Shown: piece by piece, positions 1-12,800 of the stretch | Position numbering within the stretch: position 1 is the first letter of the stretch | Layout of the letters: each line of letters opens with the position of its first letter | Source: Mesaphorura yosii | Lineage: Eukaryota; Arthropoda; Collembola; Poduromorpha; Tullbergiidae | Direction: 5' to 3' | Assembly (NCBI GenBank): GCA_009869945.1 | Contig: WIXG01000565.1 | Coordinates: 1-38,345, forward strand | DNA: 38,345 nucleotides | Made by a program: the position numbers and the translations under genes | The notes under the pieces: generated by a model | Told to the model about the DNA's origin: nothing | Seen by the model: the letters and a program-made list of their open reading frames with translations, nothing else | The model's database searches: none

Positions 1-1840
1 CATTTCCATTTCGCCTTCGTCAGATTACCACCTGAAGAGTTTTCTTTCTTCGCTCTCTTTGTTGTTGTCGTTGTCGGATGTCAGCGCAGCGGCCGAGGAT
101 CCTCCAGCTTGCAGGAAGAAGTATCAATGTTCATTGCTCACATTAGAGTTGATGCTGATGATATCTTAATCATGTTCAATTGTTCACTGTCGGCTTTGGC
201 ACTGGCGCTGCTGTTTATGCTGTGCCTCGGCTTCAATTTCAATTCAATTCAAGAAGGGTCCTCCAAATAACCAAATTAAGATATTGAGATTGACAGCAGT
301 CGGCCTGATCAACTGACAATTGTCAACTTTCAAATTCCGTTTCTGTATCACAAAAGGAACACAACGAGCAAAATTGATGGGACATGCACAAGAACAGGCC
401 CACAGGGCCTTCGGCCACGGCCACCGTCACCGTTTAGATAATTGAAATCAGAGCAAATTAAACTAGCATCAAAATAGGTGAAACTTTAATGCCCAAGCGT
501 ATACCAAAGTCTAGCGTTTTAACTAAACTGTCACGTCGTTTTCACTTTTTCAATAACTAACTGCATATTCGACGACCTGCTGTCATTTTCATTGTCATTT
601 CGTGTCATCCAGCTACGGTTTTAAGTTTTAACGTTATTCCTCAAATTCTTCCTAGTCCTTGCCCATTATCGTCCGTCGAGTTCATCCAAGTATGGCATGG
701 CATGGTTTTGGTCACTCAATCATACGATTATCTTGTTATTCATTGACTTGACTATGACTCTGACTGAATACGTTAATACGTGCTCTTTGCCTGCCTGGAG
801 AAGAATGGAATGGAAAGTTGACCGGTCGGCCTGGCCAGTGCATTGTTGTCATCGTCCGTGTACCGTACGCTACGCGTACTTACAAGATCGTTCAACCATG
901 AACATGAACTTGACGTGGACGTGCACTGCACTACAGAATTTTAAAGCAATGACATAAATACTAAATACGGACAAGACCATGAATGGAAAATGGAGACAGA
1001 TGATGATGAGTTGGAGTTGAAATGGCTGGTGACATTTTTTAGTGCTGGGCCTGGGCTCGAGTTCGAGTAGTTTAGGACTTCTGAAATGAAAAGGTTCACA
1101 GTTTACTGAGATTGAGAGTGAAGTCGGTCCATGTCATCGTGTTATCCGTTTATTGAGTCCATTATTGCTCCCATTGTTGAACATCTTCCTGGAGTGCCAG
1201 TCCATTACGATCAATTACTGACTATGCGCTCTGTACTGCTTTGTGCCGGAGCAGAGCTTTCGGTTCCATGTCAATAGTTTCCCACCTCCGTTAAAAACTG
1301 TGGATCTGAAAGCGAACTTTCTGTTCCTTCGCGTAGTTGAGAGAAACCGGGAACAAATTCATGGCTCTGTGGCTTCGCTTCTCTTCATCGGCTGACTTGG
1401 TTTTGCTCGTTTCTTCTTTTGAATGTGAATTGACAATATTTATGACGAGTACGAGCCAAGATAGTAAAGGCTCGTAGATAAAATGATACGGTTATTGTTA
1501 TGTCCGACCATCTGTCAACTGAGTATGCTTAATTTACGCTTAATGCTTAATTCCATTAAAAACTTGTTCTTTGGCATAATCGCAATCGTATTCAAGCAAC
1601 ACAAGTTCAAGTTTCGTGCCCGACCACCGACCAGTTGACAATGCAATCGCAATAAATCAAGTATTCTTCATCGTAGTACTTCATTATTTAAGAGGTTCAT
1701 CACGCTGAGCTGAAGCGGAATCCACGAAGATCTTCATCCAAATCAGACGACTCGACAAGACTCGGCGACTTTATCAAGAATTAACCGATTATTGCTCAAT
1801 TAACTAATTACACCATAATTTCTTGTTTCTTGTCGTACAG
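1..1840 (+). other. 5' flank or first intron of Wnt1
   Basis: Apart from the candidate exon at 172-257 I see no supported gene here. The stretch ends in the acceptor gtcgtacag before 1841. A second short frame with a hydrophobic start, at 1361 (MALWLRFSSSADLVLLVSS), does not offer a donor in the required phase 2. Confidence 0.6.
172..257 (+). CDS. Wnt1: Candidate signal-peptide exon of Wnt1 (weak)
   Basis: An ATG at 172 with A at -3 opens a short frame reading MFNCSLSALALALLFMLCLG and then FNFNSIQEG. This is a textbook signal-peptide shape, with a hydrophobic core at residues 7-20. A GT at 258 would end the exon in phase 2, exactly the phase needed to join the exon starting at 1841, and would give a 388-residue Wnt1, a normal length. 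Against it: the donor (GG then gtcctc) is poor, and the codon made at the joint is Gly, whereas human WNT1 and fly Wingless have Trp-Trp immediately before GI(A/V). I found no TGG-TG/GT alternative with an open frame in 1-1840, so the true exon may lie upstream of the window. Confidence 0.25.
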
Positions 1841-4800
1841 GGGCATCGCGCAGCTCGGCGAGCCCACGAACCTGATTCAGAACACAATTCGTGGTGGTGC
1901 TGGCGGGATGGGGAGCGGATACAGCGGTTACGGGTACGACGAGCCGGAAATCCAGACAGTTTTCCGGAAGAAGCAGCAGCGGCTGGTGCGTGAGAACCGC
2001 GGAGTGCTCCAGGCCATCGCCAAAGGTGCGAACGAGGCGATACGCGAGTGCAAGCACCAGTTTCGGAATCGGAGATGGAATTGTCCCACGAAACCCAACT
2101 GGAGAGGACGGAATCTGTTTGGGAAGATTGTCGACAAAGGTAAGAACGCTAGAAAGTCGAGACTCCTTTCTTTGCAGCGTTGCAGCAGATTTTTGCATTA
2201 AACTCCCATTAAGACACGCATCTGGTAATTTATTCAAAGAAAGGAACGGCCGGATGAAAAAAGGCAGGGCAGAGGCTGGATTCGATCCACGCCTAATTTT
2301 GTTACTTTAGCAAACGCAGGGCAAGGCAGGCTCAGTAATCATGATTCATGATGATGAATGCAATAAATATATTAAATCCTGTTCTTGCGTCTTGCATATC
2401 GGCCATCTCTTCTGCATCGCGTTGCATGCTGGATCGTAATTCATGGTCATGACGACTCAATAAAATAATCTTATTATTTTACGGCATGCGTGGCTGCGTC
2501 TACATGGAAAAGAAAGTCAAGTCTGGCTAGTCTGGGCAGGTAATTATTTTACAGTGTGCGTTCCTTCGTGCGCTGCGCTAAAGGAATTACAAATAAACCA
2601 CACGCACAGGTTAATGGCTGGGCTCGACTTGGTAGGCTTGGCTGGCTGCATATGTAAATTAGACTTAAGTATTTAAATAATGGGTATCATATTCCAGCCG
2701 GCCCTTCACAGCCGGCATGGAATTAATTACAAACCACAATAATGCGCAGCTCACTCATTCACGTGTCATAGTCATTATTATCATGACCAAACCCTTTCTC
2801 CAAGCCAAGAATCAAGAATCGTGAGACATAAACCACCAGAAAGTCGATAATTTATCTTTATTTCGTCTTTACGCGTACGCAGAACGCACTACGCAATTGA
2901 ATCAGATTTCGAATTCGTTTAGAAGAGCATTTTGGGCGCACTCAAGATGACTTGCGTACTGCGTGCATTTAAATACTGTCTAAAAGTCAGGAATTCGGAT
3001 GACTTTATTGCAAAAATGCGTCGTTTTTAATGTTTTGGAGTCGAAAATGCGAAATTCCTAAAGATTTCCGCCAGATTCCAGTTTTTCTCGTTATTTCAGA
3101 GGTTTACTACGATATCTGACGCTGAATTATAGCACTCAAACATCTTGTGTCTTTAAATGTTTCTTTACAGATATTTTCAATTTAGAAAACGGCGCACAGG
3201 AAAAAATTATAAAATTATATAAATGACGATGATGCAAGATTCTTAAATATTCCGGGGCTTGCAGTCCGGACTGCACTGGACTAGACTCTGGAATAAAATA
3301 TCATGATTATGATTTGAATCAGCCAAGGCAAGGTATGGGCAAGGCACGGCGAAATGAGTCGAGAATTCAAACTTCTTTTATAAATTAGTTTGGATGTTTG
3401 CCCGTCCTGCTCGCTTGCAGAGCCGCGGATGAGTAATGTTGGCCAGTCCCGAGTTTCAGGGTGGCTACAGAGCTCTCGCCAAACACCTGTGGCTTGTGTT
3501 CATGTTTCCTTACGTATAACGCCAGCTAGCCAGGCAGCGTATTCAGGTTTGTTAATGTCCACTGCTGATTTACTATTTTCTCTTTACTGTACTCATTTTC
3601 TTATCATTTACATTCGTGCACTCGAAGCATTACAAAATTACCAGCACAAACGCACGCTAGCGCTGACGAGCGGCTCGAATTCTTTCTTTTCTTCTATTTC
3701 TCGATGAAAAATGTTGACAATTCCATTCGGGCAAGGAATTTGAATGGAGAATCCACGAATCAACGAATCTCCCGACAAAAATCAAGGAGAAAACTTACAG
3801 GATGGGAATTTCTGAGATTGCGTGTTACAAATCGTTTGCATTTCATTACAAAATTACAATATTATTATTAGTACGACCGCTTCTCATTATTCGTGTCTTA
3901 CTTTTCCCTGCGCCGTGCTCGTCGGCGTGGTCGGTCGCTTGCAGGGTGGGCTTTTGTCTTAATTCGTCCGTCATTAATATTGTTACAGGCACGCAGGCAG
4001 GCAGCCTCTCAAAACAAACGACAACAGCCTGAGAAGTTTATTAATGTCATGTAATATTTTAATAACAATAACGCACGGCCGACGGCCGAAGCGGCCTGAG
4101 CCTGGGAACGGTGAACAGAAAATGTAACAATGCTATGTGGTGATAGAAACAATGTCGATTCTGATGGCTATTTAGTATTCATGCAACAGAATAAATTATG
4201 ACAACACAATACACGAGTACGAAACGATTTCCTTGCCTGCCCTGCACTGCTGGTGGCTTATCGGATTTTGGATTGAGAGATCAAATTCCTGCGTGCTTGC
4301 GTGATGCGTGAATGATTGATGTCTTGTTCCAATAAAATAATCTTCCCAGGCAGTGCATCAATTTTGGCTCACTTCTGCCTGGTACAAAAACCGCACACGG
4401 ACTCATTTTGTCGCATCGCATCACATTACACACTACGTAAGCCTTTAAAAATCAAATGTGAAGGGCTTTGGCTTGCTTTGAATGAGATTTTTACGAGTAA
4501 TAACAGAAATTCGGATGTCACCTCTTCATTATTACATTTGTTACATTTGTTGTAATGTAGTGCATTTATATTTCTAAAGAATGAATGGAAATGATGAAAA
4601 ATTCTTTCTTTTATGCCTCTGTCCTGTCTCTTTTTGTACTGCCAGACGGACCGACCCTCTTCGGGCTGCCATCCTGCTCTTCGTCGTGGGACCCTTTTGC
4701 ATTTTGCTCTTTGCTCATGAATTGAAAAGTTACATTATCATTAGCCATTGTGAAATAACCTCGGAGCAGCGCAGCTCACCTGGCCTGGCCATTAGCATCA

Positions 4801-6495
4801 GCCGAGCGTGCTGACAATTGACAAAAGCACTGCTGCACTGCACTTATGAATGGAAAATCTCGTGTTCTCGTGTGTCGTGTTTTTAATCCGGTCGACCCGC
4901 TAAAAAGAGAAGCTAATCTCTCCATTATGCCCGTGCCCTGCTCTTAAAATTGCCGTCTTCATTCTTCATCTGTTCAGCACTTCGTTGTGTACACCGCAGA
5001 CGGCAAACTGCTGTAAAATATATGATTAATCTTCGGATCGAGTTTCCAACTTCCAAGCGTGTTCTCGTTCGCGGCCGGCCTGGTTTCACATTTCATAAAA
5101 ATTACTCGGCTCGACTCACATCACAATTTAAAAGCTTCCGAATCGTGATTCGCGAGCAAGCGAGTTTTTAACGACGACAACGTCAACGGAATTGGAAATT
5201 TCTTGTTCTCATTCATGAAATGATTTAATTTTTGTTCTTGTTCTCGTTCCATAATTAGGCTGCCGTGAGACGTCGTTCGTGTACGCGATGACGAGCGCTG
5301 CCGTGACGCACGAAATTGTGCGCGCCTGCTCCGAAGGCAGCATCGAGTCGTGTACCTGCGACTACCGCCTCCACAACAAGTACAGTCGCTCCATGCCCCT
5401 GGACCAGACGTGGAAGTGGGGCTCGTGCTCCGACAACATTGAGTTTGGCTACAAGTTCTCGAGAGACTTTGTCGATGCGGGCGAGAAGGCACGGGACATG
5501 CGAGGAACGATGAATCTTCACAACAACGAAGTCGGCCGCGTGGTAAGCCCAAATTAATACGCGATTTAACTAATTAAGTGCTTTTTCTCATGCGTCTTTA
5601 ATTACGTTGACGTGCGTGGACAATTTTATAAGAAAATTGTGTGCTCTTAGCGAAAAATTCTTCCGTCCGCATTTTTTCCGACACGAAATGTCATCGAAAA
5701 AGCGACTCAAATGCGTTCGGTCACCAAAAATTATGACGGCGGATGTCTGCATTTTAATTTTAAAGTGTTCTTGAGTGCAATGTCACAGCAGAGTCACTCA
5801 GCTCAAAATTATGCTTATTGTTTCTAGTTTTCTTCTCTAAACGCGTGTTTAAATGTCTGTCTCGCATTTTGCAGCACGTGCAAGCACTCATGCGTCGCCA
5901 ATGCAAGTGTCACGGAATGTCGGGCTCCTGCACAATGAAAACGTGCTGGATGCGCCTTCCCCATCTGCGCGAAGTCGGAAACTCACTTAAGGACCGCTTC
6001 GATGGAGCCTCACGCGTGCTGATTAGTAATGCTGGCAGCCTCCGTGATTTTGGAAGAAAGTCGAGGTACAACATTCGGCTAAAACCCTACAACTCCGAGC
6101 ACAAGCCTCCGTCCAAGAAGGATCTCGTCTTTTACGAGGATTCGCCCAATTTCTGCGAACGAGACACGCGCTACGGCGTGAGCGGGACGAGCGGCCGGGC
6201 GTGCAATGCTTCGTCGATGGGTGTCGATGGTAAGTCGAAGTCGATAATTAGAGTAATTAATTAATTCTTGGATCTGTGATTGCGATTAGCGATTAATTTG
6301 AACACCCAAACTTAATTTCCGACGTTTTGACAATTTTTCTTGGCCTTTCCAGGTTGTGACTTGATGTGCTGCGGTCGAGGTCACACAGTATCAGTGAAGC
6401 AAGTTGTAGAAAGATGTAAATGTACTTTTCAGTGGTGTTGTCAAGTTGAGTGTCAAAACTGCACAAATATCCGAACATTCCACACGTGTAGATAG
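1841..6495 (+). CDS. Wnt1: Wnt1 / wingless secreted ligand (5' exon uncertain)
   Basis: Wnt1 is a secreted, lipid-modified signalling ligand that binds Frizzled and LRP5/6 receptors and drives segment polarity and patterning in arthropods. Four exons are clear: 1841-2139, 5259-5542, 5875-6229 and 6353-6495 (stop TAG). Junction phases are 2 (incoming), 1, 0 and 1, and every junction is GT-AG. In order the protein shows [12 protein letters not shown] (as in fly wingless), [74 protein letters not shown] with the acylated Ser at 5920-5922, [19 protein letters not shown], the glycosylation sequon in CNASS, and the C-terminal [10 protein letters not shown]...CQVECQNC block. LFGKIV and SIESCTCDY identify Wnt1 rather than another Wnt. 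The linker before HKPP is short compared with the long fly wingless insert. It ends in Arg (HTCR). The signal-peptide exon is not securely found; see 172-257. Confidence 0.95.
2140..5258 (+). other. Wnt1 intron (3119 bases, phase 1)
   Basis: The intron runs from the gtaagaac donor to the ttccataattag acceptor and interrupts the Gly codon before CRETSF. The same phase 1 position is occupied in Wnt6 and Wnt10 of this window, so it is an inherited Wnt intron. No coding signal is convincing inside it. A CGGCC-rich patch sits at about 4074-4096. Confidence 0.85.
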
Positions 6496-7274
6496 GAAGC
6501 AGTAGGAAGTGTGTGCTTAATTTATACGAAATATGCAATCATAATCAAGAACTAAACATTGAACATAACCTTTTATAATTTAACGACAAGACATGACGAT
6601 ACACGATACACGACAGTGAGCCAGTGTAGTTTTAAGTTAATGATACTGCCATTCGAAGGAAGATGAAACCCCAACCCGTCCAGTTTCTGACGACTAAAGA
6701 AGTCCAAGTCGTGGGAAATGGGAAACTCGTCTGTCCGTCCAGAAACTGTTGAGCTTGAGTCCAGAACAAGAACGTTTCGTCCAAGTCCCGTCAGTCCTTC
6801 GTCTCCAATCTAGAAGCCTGAATCACAGAAACCCTGCAGAACTGATAGCGCTATTTTTAAGAGATTATTCCTTACCTTTTCCGATTTTGGTCTCAGAAGC
6901 GCCAGCAAGTAAACTTTAGCAATTAGAACTTTACCTTTTAGCCCACTGCATTGATTTCTTTAGCCAAGTAATATTTCTGGGGTTGTCTAAGCTAAGCTAG
7001 AATAAGGACGATTGTGATGTTCCTAATGTACTATAGATTAATTACAGTTAAGCCTAAGCCGTCGCAAAGGAAAACAACGACTGAAGATGACCCAAACCCC
7101 AGCCAAAGCTCCAAAAAGTCCCACACACCGCACGCCTTTTGAAGCTTACACCATTCTGTGTCAAATGATTGCAGTTACACAGCTATTCTATCCAGTGTCC
7201 GGTAAATTGCACAATTGTTAATCTTATTTTGTTAAAAGTAGGCTAGACTAAGAAAAAAGTGCCTAGCGTCGAAA

Positions 7275-7280
7275 AATAAA
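7275..7280 (+). terminator. Polyadenylation signal of Wnt1
   Basis: AATAAA about 780 bases after the Wnt1 stop, the first clear hexamer downstream, followed by a GT-containing stretch (gaggtgtcttg). It implies a 3' untranslated region covering about 6496-7300, in which I see no other gene. Confidence 0.6.
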
Positions 7281-8220
7281 CGAATTCACGTCTAGCGAGG
7301 TGTCTTGCATTGGAAATTTGCAATTTGATCCAGATTCCAGCAAGGTTTTTGGATTCTGCTGAAAAAGGCAGTTAAATTCTCAGCATGAACGCACGGAAAA
7401 TTAACTTACGTCGCGTTAAATCAACTTTACACTGGACGGTAACATTTTTATGACTCATCATCTTGGCCGGTCGTCCCAACAGGAGTGGTGGCCATTACCA
7501 CGTTTGCCAGGCGTTTTACGACATTTTTTGTCTGCTCGTCGAAAGTGATCATCGTTAAAAATGTTATTGCTTACTGCTTATGTATACTCACACTCGGTTC
7601 GAAGTTTTCGAAGCGTCTTCGTCTTCTTTTGTCATTTCCTCGCAGAATTTTGAAATGGGCGAGCAAAATCGTGAAATTCAGCGCACAAGACGAAAAATCG
7701 GTTGCTGGCTGCTGAGCCGTAGCAATAAAAGTGCGGAGACGAGATCCGAAGGACTGAAGACACCTTCAGCCTTGGAATGATGATAAGACAGGTAGGACGT
7801 AAAAATAGAGAAAAGAAAAGGTTCCTGATGGGTATATTTAAGCCCTGCCTGGCTCGAAAGTTGCCCGGTCATGATGCTGATGATGATATTTAGAACACAA
7901 ACGCAGCAGCGTAGAGTAGAGGCTATTATTGTACTGCTAAATGCTAAATGATTGGATTAAATTTCAATCTGTGAATAAAACATGCGTAATTTATGCTGTA
8001 AATATTCAAATGCATCTGCGCTGCAGTGCAGTGCGTGCGTTTTAAGAACCTGCATTAAATATTCATTAAGGCATCCTAGCAGGCAGGTTCTTTTCAGTCC
8101 AGTCTCCTTTTGAGATCACAGCTTGTATTGTAATTTTAATAGGATGACAATCATGATGACGATGACGCAGGAAAAGAAATTGCTGGACAAGCCAACCATC
8201 GGCGCTGCGCCGGGAAGTTG

Positions 8221-8236
8221 TGAATTCATGAATTCA
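8221..8236. repeat. 16-base perfect palindrome
   Basis: TGAATTCATGAATTCA equals its own reverse complement over 16 bases, and the flanking bases do not pair. It could bind a dimeric protein or extrude as a small cruciform. No function is shown by the sequence. Confidence 0.8.
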
Positions 8237-8831
8237 TGTTAATAAGATATTACATTTCATTGCCGCAGCCAGCAGCAACAAAGCAGTCAGGCGGCCGAAG
8301 CCGAGTACACCGAGCCTGAGCCCAGCAGTTTTCTTATTGAATTGACTGACTGACTTGACCTCCTGTGGTCAATCAGGGGAGTCCGTAATAACTCATCATC
8401 TCTGTGGGGCTTTTGCTTGCCCTTTTCTTAATGTTGTGTTACATCGCTCCACACCGCAGCGCAAGCGAGTTCGAGTTCGTGGTTGTTCAACAGTGACTCA
8501 GTGACGGACGAGTTACGAGTACGAGTAAGAGGTAAGAGGCAAGAACATGAAGACCTCCCAAACTTGGATTGGATTCAGTGGATCGGACCGGTCTGAGTTA
8601 ATAACTTTAGAAGTACAACTTCATTGACCAACAACCGTCAAGGCTAACTCATCTCACTGCGTTTTCACCTGCATCATCGCTCGTAATTGGAACTGCTCCG
8701 ATTTTCATTCATTTCTGGATTCCAGCCTGGAAATTCTCCAAAATTCGATGAAATGAAGTTGAAATTAAAGAAGATCAAAAGTTGCTGTCTGTCAAACTGC
8801 CGTTGGCGTTGGTGATGTGTGAGAACTTCAT

Positions 8832-8867
8832 TCGAGTCGACGTCTCGAGTCTCGAGCGTCGAGTCGA
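8832..8867. repeat. Imperfect inverted repeat rich in TCGAG
   Basis: The arms 8832-8849 and 8851-8867 pair over most of their length with about one mismatch and one bulge around the single base at 8850. The block contains two CTCGAG palindromes in a row. Partial chance symmetry from a TCGAG-rich simple sequence is possible. Confidence 0.6.
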
Positions 8868-9406
8868 GAGAAGATAAATAAAAGGACCCTCCACCTGAAG
8901 TGCGTAATCGAAACTGGCAATGGCAGTGATAATAATGAATTATGGCAATCTGCAATAATTTTAAAGCGCAATACAAATTGATTGACAAATAATGCTCGAC
9001 GACGACTCAAATGCTCTTCAGTTCCTTCTGTCATTCTTCTGACGGTGTTCGAGATCCTGCTTGAGATTTATTTATCCGGGCTCGTGTTTGTTGAGACAAT
9101 AAATGTCTTCTCTCAATATCTCAGCCGACGCAGCGAGCCGCCTTTGTCAATGATCAGTCAGCTCCGCTCCAGCTCACTTCAGCTCCTCGGCCGACGCGTC
9201 GCATTGTTAAAATGTGCATCGCGCATACAGAACACAATCCCCTTTGTTGAGAAAGTAAATATTTGTATTTTCTGTTCGATCGCTTTGTTTGCGTATGAGA
9301 AATCCGGGGCTCACAGCAGAATCATCGATTTCAGGGCACAAAACTTTCAGGATGCAAGAAACTGAGACGGAGACGAGACAAACACGCTTGCTTCAAGTTC
9401 AAACAA

Positions 9407-9412
9407 TTTATT
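9407..9412 (-). terminator. Polyadenylation signal of Wnt6
   Basis: TTTATT on the plus strand is AATAAA on the minus strand, about 400 bases after the Wnt6 stop. A second hexamer at 9439-9444 is closer to the stop and could be used instead. The implied 3' untranslated region is about 9400-9810. Confidence 0.5.
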
Positions 9413-9810
9413 TTCACTTTAAATCAATAAACTCATGATTTATTACATTAATATCGACTAAATACGGTTAAAAATTTAAAATGTTAAAATTAAATCAGTC
9501 ATAAAACTCATCGCGTGTATTTGGCACTTTCTTACTCGTTCCGGGCACACAATTGTGAAAATTGGCACTTGGGGCAGTAAAATGGCACTTTGAAGACAAA
9601 ATTGGCCTGGGCGCGAAGTGCAACGCGGGAACTTCAAAATGACAACAGCTCAGTAATAAATTAAGGCTAGTTAAAGCAAAATGGTGGGAAACTAAATGAT
9701 AAAGGACAGGATTAAGTAAAAGACACTGTCTGGGCTGAGATTCTCGCTTGCATTGCATAAAAAGATCGTACGAAATTAAAGATAAAATCGTTAATCGTAA
9801 ATATTACTCA

Positions 9811-12800
9811 CTACCTACAAGTTGTCACGAGCTTCCTCATGGTACATATTTCACAAGAGACTTCGCAGCACCATTGAAACTTACACCGACAGTACTCTTT
9901 CACCTTAACAGTTCGCGTATAGTGACCCCGCGAGCAGCACAGAATTTCACACGAGTCCACGTTCATCGAACTCGTGTTGCACAAGCGGCCCGTCGTGCCC
10001 AAGGAACCCGTTTTCTTGTTGTGCTTGCAGAAATCGACCGAATCTTCAAAGTAAATCAAGTCTTCACGGCTCGGCTGCTTTATCGTTTTGCTCGCTGGGA
10101 TGATTGACTTGCCGTCGTTGCCGGAGATGACTTTGGAGGAACCGTCGAAGCGGATTTTGAGCCGCTCACCAATCTCGCGGAAGGTTGAAACTTTTTGCCA
10201 GCAGGTTTTAAGGGTGCAGGAGCCGGAGAGGCCGTGGCACTTGCAGACGAGGCGCATGTGATTGCGGACGGCCTGTGAGGAATACAAAACGGGGATGTTA
10301 TTGAAGAGTGCAGTATTTTGACAAGACCGATTTGTTTCCCGTCCTGTGTCTGTGCTAATGGCTGGCATGGGCAGTAATGGACTGGTCTTCAGATCATATT
10401 ATCAACTGAGCACTTGACCTGCATTCTAATTTCTGTTTTCTGGGTACACGGACCGTGTTTCGTTCATTGATAAGTGAAGATAGTAATACCATTAATAAAA
10501 CGTCATCGAATACGGCGAAATACGATTCATTGATAAAAATCTCCGATAACGCGACGTGACGCAAGAAACTTGAATACGATCACGAACTTACGCAACGAGT
10601 TCTCTTTCATTTCATTCTTCATACTTGCTCGCTCAACAGAAATGGAACCCAGAAATGGTAAATCATGTCTTTTGCTGATTAGGCTTTAAATTTATCCACT
10701 CAACCGATCGGCAATTAATAATTAAAATCCTCGTGATTATCTTTACAAATTACAGAAATCCATCGCTTTATCGCTTACCAGTCGTCCAGCTTCATTATTA
10801 TGCAGCATCATGAGGCTGCGAATGTCACTCTGTCGTCGGATTTTGATGTCGAGGATGTCCTTGGAGCGTTTGTAGCCAATGTTGATATTGTCACCGCATC
10901 CGCCCCATTCCCAGTTGCCGTCTTTTGATTTGGTGCCTGTGTACAGTGCAGGAAAATACAAAGAAGACATGCGATAAGCGAGAAGAGGCCAGAGACATTA
11001 TATTGATATTTGATACAAAGTAAACATTAAACACTGCCCACTAAACACTCATACACGCACCATTCAAAACTCAAAACACAAGCACATACGCTCAATCAAC
11101 AATCAGGCGTATTGGGCATTAAGTATTAAACGTTCCTAATTGTTTGCGTCAACATTACACGCCGAACCCGAAGCCGTAATCGAGCAGGAATCCGTGCGGG
11201 CCGGCAGTGGCTGTGCCTGGCTTGGCCAGGCTAATAAGATTTCACCACAATAAACTTGAACAAACACTTCACACAAAAGACAAGAGGAGAGGACACGAAG
11301 ATTCACTTAAGGAATAAACATTACGTTACAGGTATTGTCGGCGGCTCAGGCGTGAGGCGTTAAGAACCGTGGGAAAATGTCTCGGCACAGCTTGGCCAGA
11401 CCGAAGTCAAGTTTACAAATTTCCAAGAACAGAATAGAAAGAAGAGAAAATTCTGAGAGTAAGAAAAATTTAACCATTTGAAAAACGAAAACTCCATTCA
11501 AATTCCGTGCTTTCGCTTTAGCTTTTATTGGCCAATTAAACACACAATTGATACTATTCTTCGGGAAAAAGTGAAAAAAAACAATCAACAATAAACTTAC
11601 CACTTAACGTCCGATCACACGGGCAATTTTGGATGCGGCCCGAACTGCAGCCTTGCGTCACGGCGTACGTGACTCCGGCCGAGATGATGGCGTGGATGAA
11701 CGCAGTTTCTCTCGTATCTGAAAAGATAATACACAATTTTCGTAAGTATTTTGCAAATTCAGTGTCATAAAAGGCAGATAGGGCACAGAACATTGAGAAA
11801 GGTGACTAGCTCTTAAAATTCAAGTACGGCCATGGCTTCCCACTAACGTGAGTATAATTAGATGCAGAAATGCTGGCTGAATGCTAAATGCCTGACAGAC
11901 GTGAAATTAAGGATTTACAACTTCTGCTCTACGCACAATAATATTGTCATTCGGCTACGGCGTACGACGTACAACTGAAATTTATTCAGGATGGCCAAAG
12001 AAAAGAAGATTTATTGCCGAGCAGCCTGATGGGGTGTCTTGTAATGTCAAGTTCACAGGCATCACAGGCACAAATCTTCCTCTACGAAAGTTCACTGGCT
12101 GGCTGCCTGACTGGATTTGGGATCCCAATAAAATAGATTAGCCTTGTCATAAGGACCCCCGACAGCGGACGCGAACGGTGGAATTTGAGCGAACTGGAAC
12201 CGAACTGCTTTGAGACGGGTCTCGGAATGAAGTTGGAAAGGTATGGAATGACTTTATTAATGCATTTCTAGGCCCAGGTTCGAATCAATCGATTTTATGG
12301 TTTTTCTGTGGGAATTGCCGATTGCCTTCAATTTCGCACTTCAGAATGACTTCATTCAGAAATTCTTCATGAAATTCCGCGACGCGACGGCTGACGAAAT
12401 GGCAATAAAGTTAATTGCCCTGCCTTTTCTTTGGCTCAGGTGATCAAAACGCTCGCTGAGGGAAGAAGAAAGGAGAAAGAGCTTCCTAAGTGTAAATTAT
12501 CAGCTAGTAATGGAACTCATCAATTTGTACTTCGTGAGACCGCTTCTGTCTTCGCTTCTTCAAAGCAGCGCAGCAGAGACGAAACTAGACAAATGACAAG
12601 TCAACAATAATGTCAAGTAGTCAAGTCAAGTCACAAAGAAGAAAAGAAAAGACTCCAAGTACGAAGAAAAGAAGCCCTGGTCGAGCTTATCTTTTGTATA
12701 TCTTTAACTATACAGTAAGCAGTCGTCAGTGCGTCAGTCAGTCGATTTGTTCGAAAAATTTATCTGACTCCTTCATTTGAACAGTTAACAAGATTTTAGT

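Larger units (their letters stand above)
7301..9400. other. Convergent intergenic region between Wnt1 and Wnt6
   Basis: This stretch of about 2.1 kb lies between the two facing 3' ends. Open frames here (for example 8982-9365) lack family motifs and look like chance. It holds a 16-base perfect palindrome at 8221-8236 and an imperfect inverted repeat rich in TCGAG at 8832-8867. Confidence 0.6.

Noticed and set aside
1361..1480. Second signal-peptide-like frame (MALWLRFSSSADLVLLVSS) upstream of Wnt1
   Set aside because: No GT donor in phase 2 that could join 1841, and the hydrophobic core is interrupted.
8982..9365. 127-codon plus-strand open frame between Wnt1 and Wnt6
   Set aside because: Composition and context are not coding-like, with no homology I recognise.
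12277..12286. GGTTCGAATC, resembling a tRNA B box
   Set aside because: The flanks do not form a T stem, and no acceptor, D or anticodon stem is present.
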